Shown in pieces: positions 1 to 6,823 of a stretch of DNA of 10,433 bases. The DNA lies in NCBI GenBank assembly GCA_003024985.2, contig PXIH01S0031687.1. One strand, 5' to 3'. The position numbers and the translations under genes are program-made. Within the stretch, counting starts at the first letter, position 1. Every line of letters starts with the position of its first letter. Below the pieces are notes generated by a model, which did not search any database, had not been told where the DNA came from, and was given only the letters and a program-made list of their open reading frames with translations. The DNA comes from Euperipatoides rowelli (lineage: Eukaryota; Onychophora; Udeonychophora; Euonychophora; Peripatopsidae).

Positions 1-85
1 GGGGGGGGGGCAAGCTCCTCCCACACCCACATCCTTCATAATATGCTTTACACTTCATTGTAGGAGAAGGGGGAGGGGAGGAGCT
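1..85. repeat. G homopolymer at window edge and a C/G-rich inverted repeat
   Basis: The window opens with ten G residues. A perfect 10-bp inverted repeat follows: AGCTCCTCCC at 13-22 and GGGAGGAGCT at 76-85, separated by 53 bases. The right arm lies in a purine-rich stretch (62-83). The G run could be the end of a longer low-complexity tract or an assembly edge effect. No gene is visible here. Confidence 0.4.
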
Positions 86-283
86 GATAAAAAACACATA
101 AACTGATCCCTTCTTTGGTTTTAGTGGGCCCTTTCGGTGCTGCCTGGGTACTTTACCTTAAAGTGGTTTATCAGTGCTTTTTTTTATAATTGATTTACGT
201 TTAGTTTTACCTAAAAATATTACTGTAGAATAGCGAGCAAGGTCGCATCCGCTCTTATCATTCGTTTGGGGGGAAATGGAGGT

Positions 284-950
284 GGCGCTCTTGTCTGGCT
301 CTATGCTAGTAAACCTTAGATTTACCACAATGCATTGCAAAACTGACCAGGCGCTCTTGTTTGGCTACAACAATCAAAATTTTTTAAAAAGATTGTTTTT
401 CAAAACGGCACCCTAGCTTGGACATGCTTCCCAAAACTTTAGGAAATTGGGTGGTACACACTAAAACATGACGTCACAGGTCAATAAAGGTTGGCTGATA
501 TATGTGCCAATTAAGAGCGCCGTCTAAGTTAAAACTTTCACTTTTTAATTTACAGGTCTCTTTCGTTCTGTTTATGAGGATTCAACGTTATTTATAGACG
601 CTATATTTATCTTTATGACGTAAAACACATAAAAATGACATCACATCACAGCATAATAACGTCAGAAGGTGACATGAAAATTTTTACATGGCGCTCTTGT
701 ATGGATACACTGTTCTGAACCTTAGATGAGGTAAAATGAAGCAAAAATCTAGGGGGGGGGGCGCTCTTGTTTGGATACCCCTTGGATTTCTTTCAGTGAT
801 AAAAATGTCAAAGTGCAGTGAGGCGCTCTTTTTCGCTGTTTATCTACATGTATGTTTTGTCAAGAATAGGTTGGGGCTTGCTTGGTGTGGTGCTCTTGGT
901 CGGCATTCTACGGTAGTTTAATACATCAAATTGGAATATTTTATCTTGTA
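284..950 (+). repeat. Degenerate ~66-bp minisatellite with GGCGCTCTTGTNTGG core
   Basis: The core GGCGCTCTTGTNTGG starts at 284, 350, 690 and 760. Weaker forms start at 407 (GGCACCCTAGCTTGG), 822 (GGCGCTCTTTTTCG) and 889 (GGTGCTCTTGGTCGG). Spacings between adjacent copies are 66, 57, 70, 62 and 67 bases, and the 407-to-690 gap would fit about four decayed units. Homology extends past the core: AACCTTAGAT sits exactly 28 bases after the core start in the 284 and 690 copies. An inverted core lies at 506-521 (reads GGCGCTCTTAATTGG on the minus strand). A possible further relic, GGTGCTGCCTGGGTAC, is at 136-151. The units are too diverged and the spacing too loose for CRISPR. An old satellite or minisatellite is the best reading. 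Confidence 0.7.
469..476. promoter_or_regulatory. Perfect CRE-like palindrome TGACGTCA
   Basis: The sequence is an exact match to the cAMP-response-element palindrome bound by CREB/ATF factors. Related half-sites occur nearby (TGACGTAA at 615, TGACATCAC at about 637, ACGTCAG at about 660). All lie inside the decayed minisatellite and no adjacent gene is visible, so a regulatory role is only a possibility and chance is likely. Confidence 0.2.
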
Positions 951-1496
951 TAAATATTTGCAAGTTTGTACTATGTTTATAAAAAATATAAATCGGCTTA
1001 TGATGTTAAATTGACGTAGCCAAAGGATAAAATCTAGCTGGTTTTGGGCTAGAGAAAAATGTATTTCTGGGATCCAGACACTAATCATGACTTCATTACG
1101 ATGATTACGTTATTGTTTAGAAAACTAGTTGACAAAAGTGTTTTTACTTAAAGTTTTGAGGCAGAAAAAAAAAAGAACATAGAAAAAGCTACTTTCTTCA
1201 CATCAATATAAAACCCATAAAATTTTGAGATAATTCTTGGGATTGTTCAAAGTTAAAATCAATTTTAAGAAAAAAAAATGTGTGTATACCAAAATTCCGG
1301 AAGGCTTTTGTACGCTATTAATTTGACACGATGAGAACAAATTGTTAACTATTATTTTCAAAATTTTTAATAGCCTAATATTTCTTAAACATTCATAGAG
1401 ATTATATTTTTTAATGCAAATAAAACCTGTTAAAGGTTTATTTTCAGCCTGCTTGGGTTTGTTTCGAGTTGCCTTTATAAAAATCGACTGCAAAAA
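906..1496. other. AT-rich intergenic DNA, no gene recognised
   Basis: This stretch is AT-rich with several A runs (1168-1176, 1270-1277). A 96-codon open frame on the minus strand (1203-1493) has no recognisable domain and is biased to K, N, I and L as expected from AT-rich DNA. I do not call it a gene. Confidence 0.5.
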
Positions 1497-1513
1497 ATAA
1501 ATAAATAAATAAA
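1496..1513. repeat. (ATAA)n microsatellite
   Basis: About four tandem copies of AATA/ATAA. This could be a residual poly-A-like tail or a simple repeat, and nothing attached to it identifies a retroposon. Confidence 0.6.
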
Positions 1514-2094
1514 GCTTTGAAATTGAATCACTGATCTACATTCTGATTGGTCTGTGAAGGAAACAGCCCTATTCTGGTTAACAACCAGTCAACCACTAAA
1601 TACTGGAAACCGCGTGAGACTTTTCTGGCAGAATACTCATAAGCTAGTTTGATAATTTGATACATATTGGAATAAAAGTCAAAATTTGATGTATTTATGG
1701 ACCGAACATAACAAATTGACAAATTAAACAAGCATTTTTATACAAAGATACACATAAATCAATGAAGTTGAAATAGGCATTGTTGGCAGCTAGAGGGTGC
1801 ATCCACAGGTTGTGGATAATGGAATGACTTCTAAATATGGGTGATGCTGCAAATATATAGAATAATAAGCATTCAAAAGACAAACCAATGACTATCCCTG
1901 TTGTGTCATCAAGGTTAGGTGTTGATACCAAGGCTAGACCCACAGCTTATAACTGTGGGAGCAAATATGCAACAGAGAAAATAGACCTATGGCATAGTAA
2001 TAGATAAAAAATATACAGTTAAAATCTATTTACCCTGTTACTGTTTTATGCAGGATTCTAAGAGCAATGAAAATATTATATTTTTATGTCTAAA
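1514..2094. other. Intergenic stretch with two short perfect hairpins
   Basis: The part from 1760 to 1975 is less AT-rich than its surroundings and holds two perfect 7-bp stems: ATCCACA/TGTGGAT at 1801-1817 with a 3-base loop, and CCCACAG/CTGTGGG at 1939-1959 with a 7-base loop. Minus-strand open frames (1528-1731, 1695-1943) overlap here but match no family I recognise. An old SINE or MITE would fit the composition shift, but no terminal repeats or target duplications were found. Confidence 0.35.
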
Positions 2095-2099
2095 AATCA

Positions 2100-2177
2100 G
2101 CTTTACTAAAGTGGAGTAAAAACAATAATTCTATAGGAAAAGGTTTAAATGCTTTACTCAATGGAGTAAAAATAATA
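2100..2177. repeat. Duplicated palindromic TTTACT...AGTAAA motif
   Basis: Two near-identical segments, 2100-2127 and 2151-2177, share GCTTTACT followed by a short variable part and then GGAGTAAAAA and AATA. Each is itself an imperfect inverted repeat (TTTACT paired with AGTAAA), so each can fold into a small hairpin. The copies start 51 bases apart. Confidence 0.55.
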
Positions 2178-2494
2178 GATAAGTTTTAGTTATTAATAAT
2201 TAAATATTTATTCAATAATAAATTGTTGTACAATATTGTAGTTAAAAATTCAGTGTCTTCCAATAAAATAAAAACCTATACCGGTACTAAAAAGAGTCAT
2301 TCCCGAAGATAATAAATGTTTTAAAAAAAAAAAAACTCTAAATAAGGAATCCAGAATTTTAGTTCGTTCATGAACTGCTGTCTATAAATATCATTAAAAT
2401 ATATGAGTGTAATAAGACAAAGTACAGTGACATCCCATGTTTCAAAGGAATGACTTCCAGAATTTAAAAAGTGATGGACTGTTTGCAAGCTAGG
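2178..2494. other. AT-rich intergenic DNA with A12-13 tract
   Basis: No gene is recognised. It includes an A tract near 2323-2335 and a TACCGGTA palindrome near 2280. The last bases (2480-2494) can be read as C-L-Q-A-R. That resembles the conserved LQA(K/R)P stretch just before the IYAPT motif of some LINE endonucleases, so they may be the left half of the fragment annotated from 3138. Confidence 0.3.
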
Positions 2495-3137
2495 CAGGGG
2501 CGTCAAGATTCGGAGAATGACAAGTAGGCAACATTTTTTTTTCAGATCAAAGTTAAATATTTATCGTTAATGATAAAGAATAAAGATGCACCAAAGACAT
2601 CTAATGTAGCCTTTGTTTGTTTGGTTATTTTTGTTCTCATTGTCATTCACTGATTTTGTTAGCCAGTTCCATTTAAGTTTATTTTTAACACTTGTAACCA
2701 TCAATGATTTTAATTTTGTCAACAGCTTTGTATAAAAGAGTTGACCACAGTAAACATATAGGCCTAATATTTTTAATTAAATAAATTGAAGTGGCTGAAT
2801 AATGTCGCAGTTAAATGACATAGGCTAATTGATTATATTGGTGCTAAAATTCATTTAAAATTTTGAATTATGTATCATACCTACACTTTTTTAATGACAA
2901 ATTAAAAAATCACTATGATAAAAATGAAAAAGACAGATTTCTGTTTATTGGAGGAAAACCACATCTTTGCAAAGCATTAGGCTATACAAAATTGTAAAAT
3001 TGTTGGGATATTTTGAGTTATTACAGATAAAACATATTTTTTTAAAATTTATTATTTAAAAACTAAAAAAAAAAAAGGTCCCTGGAAAAACCTCAAGCCC
3101 AAAGCCCCCCCCCCCCAGAAAGTTAGATTCGCCCTAG
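2495..3137. mobile_element. Possible decayed DNA transposon with hAT-like ends
   Basis: The left end reads CAGGGGCGTC (2495-2504). The right end, on the minus strand, reads CTAGGGCGAATC (from 3137), so six of the first eight bases agree. Inside the right end a C12 tract (3105-3116) and TCAAGCCC give a G-rich terminal block on the minus strand, a look often seen at the ends of hAT-type and related elements in aquatic invertebrates. Flanking sequence on both sides can be read as one LINE endonuclease, which suggests an insertion into an older element. Only CTAGG is shared at the two junctions, so a true 8-bp target duplication is not shown. The interior is AT-rich with no transposase. The evidence is weak. 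Confidence 0.3.
3105..3116 (+). repeat. C12 homopolymer
   Basis: Twelve consecutive C residues lie between AAAG and AGAA. The tract falls within the putative right end of the 2495-3137 element. Confidence 0.9.
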
Positions 3138-3560
3138 GTTCAGATAATCTAAATATATGCCCCAATTACAAGCTATTCAGATAAAGAAGTAGAATAATTT
3201 TGTTTAGATGTGCAGAATTTGTACATGATAAAGTTAGGCAGTCTTACAACAAAATTATTATAGATGACATCTGTAACATTTGGAGTACTGTACAGCAAAA
3301 AGATGAGAATTCAATGGAAAGATTTGGGATTCAGTCATGGTACCAGAAGGGTGGAATTTTCAGAGACTAATAATATGATAATCATGAATTCAATTTCAAA
3401 AAGCCTCCAATTAAGAAATGAATTTAGAGTGACCAGCCGAGTGAATAATCAAATTGATTACATTCTAAAACAATAAGAACATAGTGCAAGACATCTCAGT
3501 GCTAAACTGATTAAACCCAAGTAGCAATTACAGGCTACTAAGGTCCATATCATTCTAAAC
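3138..3560 (+). pseudogene. Decayed LINE fragment: APE-type endonuclease (L1/RTE-like)
   Basis: All three forward frames carry pieces of a non-LTR retrotransposon endonuclease in the correct order. From 3141 the reading is QII-stop-IYAPITSYSDKEVE-stop, matching the family's conserved IYAPT...YSDEEVE stretch; the first stop is explained by CAA to TAA. KIIIDD follows, at the place of the metal-binding GDFN motif. Next come RRVEFSETNNMIIMNS and NNQIDYIL in the frame open at 3264-3476. After another frameshift at about 3477, NIVQDISVLN and then SSNYRLLR (3520-3543) stand where the catalytic SDHRLL is expected. Catalytic D and H are therefore lost, and at least two frameshifts and several stops are present. 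No reverse transcriptase follows, because the trinucleotide array starts at about 3671. This is a dead fossil. The family style is that seen in L1/RTE-like elements, but the exact clade is unresolved. Confidence 0.72.
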
Positions 3561-3670
3561 CAGAACTTACAAGGATTTACCGTAATTTATAAAATGAAGT
3601 ATTAGTAATTGACTGGAGAATGTTAGGACACACATATGAGATTCAGTTAGAACTTATATAGCCTAGCAGT

Positions 3671-3885
3671 GTTTGTAGTAGTAATAGCCTACTACTAATA
3701 TTACTATAACTATTAGGCCTAATAGTAGTTATAGTAATATCGTAGTATGAGTGATAGTATTAGTAATAGTAGTAGTGGTGGTGGTAGAAATTCCAGTAGA
3801 AATAGTAGTGTTAGTAGTAAATAGTAATAGAAATAGTAATAGTAGCTGTGGTAATAATATTAGTAGTAGTGATATAAGTAAAACA
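3671..3885 (+). repeat. Imperfect (TAG/TAA/TGG)n trinucleotide array
   Basis: The array is built from TAG, TAA, TGG and GTA triplets with few interruptions. A TGGTGGTGG core lies near 3776-3786. On the plus strand it is purine/T-rich, the reverse complement in sense of the larger array at 4132-5058. It ends about 32 bases from the splice donor of the copper-ATPase exon, so on the minus strand it lies in the intron just downstream of that exon. Confidence 0.85.
3690..3747. repeat. 58-bp near-palindrome centred on AGGCCT
   Basis: The left arm (3690-3717) and right arm (3718-3747) are inverted copies. They differ by one 3-base insertion (an extra AGT in the right arm) and about one mismatch. 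The centre is TTAGGCCTAA. The arms are made of TAG/TAA triplets, so the structure probably arose by inversion or fold-back repair within the array. Confidence 0.75.
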
Positions 3886-3911
3886 TCAACAAATTAACAA
3901 TAGGTTCAAGT

Positions 3912-3917
3912 GATTAC
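3912..3917 (-). promoter_or_regulatory. Splice donor of the copper-ATPase exon
   Basis: On the minus strand the exon ends ...GTAAAG and the intron starts GTAATC, with GT at 3917-3916. The AAG|GTAA context is a good eukaryotic donor and leaves the reading frame in phase 0. Reading on instead of splicing loses homology to the heavy-metal-associated domain at once. Confidence 0.65.
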
Positions 3918-4022
3918 CTTTACTTTTAAAACTCCTTCCATTTGTCCCACAACATTTTCAATATTTCGTACACAGGATTGGCATGTCATGCCCTCCACTT
4001 TAATTATTACTTGTTCCTCCAT
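3918..4022 (-). CDS. ATP7: First coding exon of an ATP7-type copper-transporting P-type ATPase (partial)
   Basis: The minus-strand exon runs from ATG at 4022 and encodes 35 residues: MEEQVIIKVEG, MTCQSCVRNIEN, VVGQMEGVLKVK. This is the first half of a heavy-metal-associated (HMA) domain: beta strand 1, the GMTCxxC copper-binding loop (Cys14 and Cys17), helix 1 and the start of beta strand 2. In the family, ATP7 proteins pump Cu(I) across Golgi and plasma membranes, and their N-terminal HMA domains receive copper from the chaperone ATOX1. The start is supported by an in-frame TAG 9 bases upstream and a strong context (ACAATGG, A at -3, G at +4). The exon ends in phase 0 where VSL normally continues. 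As I recall, the first coding exon of human ATP7A ends at this same residue of its first HMA domain. Alternatives are another HMA protein, though GMTCQSCV favours ATP7, or a retained fragment. The remaining exons would lie left of the window. Confidence 0.75.
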
Positions 4023-4062
4023 TGTGAGCTATGAATGAAATGAATAAAAATATATAAATAAG
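4023..4062 (-). promoter_or_regulatory. Candidate 3' splice acceptor and short 5' UTR before the ATP7-like start
   Basis: Reading the minus strand, a T/C-rich stretch (about 4062-4031) ends CATTCATAG, with AG at 4030-4029, followed by CTCACA and then ATG. This would be an acceptor giving six bases of 5' UTR in the exon, preceded by a non-coding first exon. Alternatively, TATATATTTT in the same stretch could be a promoter element with transcription starting just before the ATG. The sequence alone does not decide between them. Confidence 0.45.
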
Positions 4063-4131
4063 AAAATAATGAAATGAAGTTTATTAAAAAAAAAATAATA
4101 TGCACTTATTAGTATCATCAATTCGACATAA

Positions 4132-5058
4132 TGTTACTATCACCATCACTATTACTAAAACAACAATCCACTACTACTAATATTACCACATACTAAGACT
4201 ACAACTATAATTACTATTGCCACTAACACTATTATTTCTATTGTTACCACTATTAAAACTAAAACTACTATTACCATTAATGCTACTAATACCATCACCA
4301 TTACTACTACCAATACTATCACTAATACTACAATTACAACTATCACTAATAGTAGTACTACCAAGGCCAAATACTATAACTAATACTATTGCTACAACTA
4401 CCACTAATAATAGTATTACCAAGACCATTTTTGTAACAATAATGCTACTAATACCACTACTCTAGCACTATTACAAATACAACCACTACTATAATAGTTA
4501 CTAATACAGTAATACCACCACTCATGCTACAAACACTACTACATTACCAGCACTTTTATCACCACTCATGTTATTACTATCACCACTACTACTATTATCA
4601 TTGTACTATTACCACCATAAATAAGACTATCACTATCAAATATTATCTTTTCTACTAGTATTATCACACCCACATCTACAAATACTGATAGTTCTACTTC
4701 TTTTACCACTATTACTAGAATATCACTATTACAATTAACCACCACCATCACTATATCTACTACTATCAGCATGTTTCAACTAGAATTATTACCACTATCA
4801 CACTACTGCCTCCACTACGACTACTACGATCCCAAAATTATTACATAACTTACTGTATATCACAACTGCCACTATAACTTACTAATATTGCTATTACTAC
4901 TATTATTTCTACTACCACCATCACCACCACTTTAACGACTTTATCACCAACATCATTACTATACCCACCATTAGCACCACCACCATAACAACCACTTCCA
5001 TTACTATTATTCCATTACTACACTATCAATACCACTAATATCACAACTAATCAATACC
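4132..5058. repeat. ~930-bp imperfect (ACT/ATT/ACC/ATC)n trinucleotide array
   Basis: This is an almost unbroken run of ACT, ATT, ACC, ATC and CCA triplets on the plus strand with frequent substitutions and rare frame slips. Its periodicity creates spurious long open frames on both strands (for example 4155-4370, 4217-4465 and 4566-4772), whose translations are low-complexity V/I/L or S/N runs. On the minus strand it lies immediately upstream of the ATP7-like exon (about 100 bases from the acceptor), in the first intron or promoter region. It ends abruptly at the putative hAT end at 5059. Confidence 0.92.
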
Positions 5059-5250
5059 TAGGGTTGAAAATGATAATGACAAAATATAATTGGGCTCATT
5101 AATAATTATTTTGCTTTTTTTCTAGCTAACTACAAGTAAATATTACTTTTTGAAAAAGCATCAAGTACAAATACAAGTAGGTTACATTACTTTTAATCGT
5201 TTTCAATATTAAAATTACTTTAATCATTTATAATATTGCAATTAATTTTG
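5059..5250 (+). mobile_element. Possible hAT-type transposon terminal fragment
   Basis: The trinucleotide array stops exactly where TAGGGTTGAAAATG begins, a terminus like the C/TAGGGTTG ends of many hAT elements. The following sequence has CAAGTAAATATTACTTTTTG, GAAAAAGCATCAAGTACAAA and TACAAGTAGGTTACATTAC. These AAGTA/TTACTT-rich subterminal repeats recall hAT elements of fish and invertebrates. No matching inverted end or target-site duplication was found, and no transposase is present, so this is a one-ended relic at best. Confidence 0.35.
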
Positions 5251-5258
5251 ATAATGGT

Positions 5259-5416
5259 GACAAAATTTTGGTAAATGATAACTTTAATGACAAATATTTT
5301 AGAGAATTCTTTGTGTTGGAAGTTTTGGCGAAGGAGATTTTTGAGAATGGGGTCAGACCTCGGAGATTTTGATGATTAAGTTAATTTATTATTAATTTAT
5401 TTTTTTCATTTTTCCA
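5259..5416 (+). repeat. Left arm of a diverged long inverted repeat
   Basis: This segment aligns, with gaps, to the reverse complement of 6205-6386. Shared blocks include AAATTTTGG, AATTCTTTGTGT, GGAAGTTTT, GGAGATTTTGA/T and a T-rich inner edge ending TTTCATTT. By eye roughly three quarters of bases agree in the core. The arm contains internal subrepeats of the form GGAGATTTTGGCGA at 5330 and 5361, so the ancestral unit was itself built of short tandem repeats. Confidence 0.7.
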
Positions 5417-6204
5417 AAACTAATTAGCCTTATTATTTAATATTTTTAGCATGTATTTATGTATTTTAATTTATTGGATTTTGGATTACTAAACATTTTT
5501 CGATCATACATTTTGTTGTTAGTATTTAATTAAGTTATACAGTATGATGCTGGTAAAATTCACAGTACGGTACAAATAAAATTAACTTTTAAACTTCAAT
5601 ATAGAAATACCGTAGTTTTAAAAAAATTGTTTCATAACTGATTTTTTTTTTTAAATTGATAAACTCACAAAAGTAGTTATTGCTACAGTAGGTATTTTTA
5701 TCTGTTAATACATAAATATCTATTAAAAATAAGAAGGTTTATGTTTCTGTAAGCTGTAACTTTAAAAAGAACTAAGATCAATGATTTAAAATAAATCAAT
5801 ATGATTGGCATATGAGGACCATGGTTTCATCCTGAATTATAATAAAACCCTCAAAAGGATAATATATGCAAGCCTTATATTATAAAATCAAAATTTTACT
5901 ATAAAGAGTTTTTATTGGTTTATTGCATATTTTAAAATAATAATATATTACAACCTAATGATTCTACTTTCTAGAAATTTAACTAATGAAAGTAACATAT
6001 ATTTCAGCAAGGTGCTTATAAATTTGGCAAAATATTCAGACACAATTTTTATTTATACTTTCATAAAAAATAAATTTTGTTTTGTTATAAATTTAATATG
6101 CAATATAAAATTATATACACCACACATAGTTGTATCCATAAAATACATCTTTATTACAAACACAATATATTTTTTATTAGATGGTACCGGTAATAGAATC
6201 ATAA
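5417..6204. other. AT-rich spacer between the inverted arms
   Basis: This is about 790 bases of very AT-rich DNA with no recognisable gene. Open frames at 5958-6317 (plus) and 6053-6301 (minus) overlap each other, have AT-driven composition and run into the inverted arm. TACAGTA/TACGGTA/TACCGTA motifs recur at about 5539, 5567, 5609 and 5683. If the two arms belong to one element, this would be its interior, but nothing in it looks like a transposase. Confidence 0.4.
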
Positions 6205-6386
6205 TAGAAATGAAACAAAAATTAAATAAACTAATAAAAAAATTAATTTTACCGACAAAATCTCCAAGCTTATTCGCTAAAATCTCCGACTCCACTCTCA
6301 ATAATTTCCGTCACTAAAACTTCCCACACAAAGAATTTCCCCAAATCTCCTTTGCCAAAATCACTTTCACCAAAATTTCAAGTCTC
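6205..6386 (-). repeat. Right arm of a diverged long inverted repeat
   Basis: On the minus strand it starts GACTTGAAATTTTGGTGAAA and carries four or five GGAGATTTTGGCGA-like subrepeats before a T-rich inner edge ending TTTCATTT. It is the inverted counterpart of 5259-5416. The subrepeats are clearer here than in the left arm, including a GGAGATTTTGTCGG copy and a GGAGATTTTAGCGA copy. Confidence 0.7.
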
Positions 6387-6823
6387 TTCACTCCCCCTAC
6401 ACCAATAACCTTTTATTTAAATGTTAGATTAGCAAACTATAAACTGATAAGGTCAATTTTTTTTAAAAAAAATTTAAGTTACTGTGTAAAATATATGAAA
6501 CAAAAAAGAAATCAAAGAAAATTTTTTTACAACTATTTTGTCACACTTTGATAAATCAAGCAGTTTAGGGAGTTTTTAGGTTACTTTCAAAATAACTGGA
6601 AAACCACAATTTAATTACCGTAATAAATCAATAATTATACCCTAAGAAAACAAATGAAACAATTATTGGTCTGCTGTGGTCTAATATTTAACATTCAAAC
6701 TGTATCCAAATTAGTGGATCAATGAACTCAACCTAACATATTTTGATAGCTTAGGTTTAGAGAAAAAAAATATCATTATGCAATGAATGACCAATGCACT
6801 ACTGATTATTTTAAGAACATATG
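6387..6823. other. AT-rich intergenic DNA
   Basis: No gene is recognised. The only notable item is a perfect A/T palindrome at 6455-6474 (AA, eight T, eight A, TT), which low complexity alone could produce. Confidence 0.5.

Noticed and set aside
284-905. CRISPR-like repeat-spacer array
   Set aside because: The spacing varies from 57 to 70, the repeats diverge, homology extends into the 'spacers', and the surroundings are eukaryotic.
1203-1493. 96-codon minus-strand open frame
   Set aside because: No recognisable domain, AT-driven residue composition and no supporting context. Chance cannot be excluded, so it is not called a gene.
1695-1943. Possible further exon of the copper ATPase on the minus strand
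   Set aside because: The translation lacks any HMA, actuator or P-type ATPase motif, and no convincing splice sites frame it.
3264-3476. Independent small protein of 70 residues
   Set aside because: Its sequence matches part of a LINE endonuclease that continues in other frames on both sides, so it is a pseudogene piece.
4155-4772. Open frames on both strands giving V/I/L-rich or S/N-rich proteins
   Set aside because: They are translations of the imperfect trinucleotide array; period-3 repeats lack stops in some frames and the products are low complexity.
5958-6317. 119-codon plus-strand frame overlapping an 82-codon minus-strand frame
   Set aside because: Both have AT-driven composition and extend into the inverted-repeat arm, whose homology is at DNA level and does not preserve either frame.
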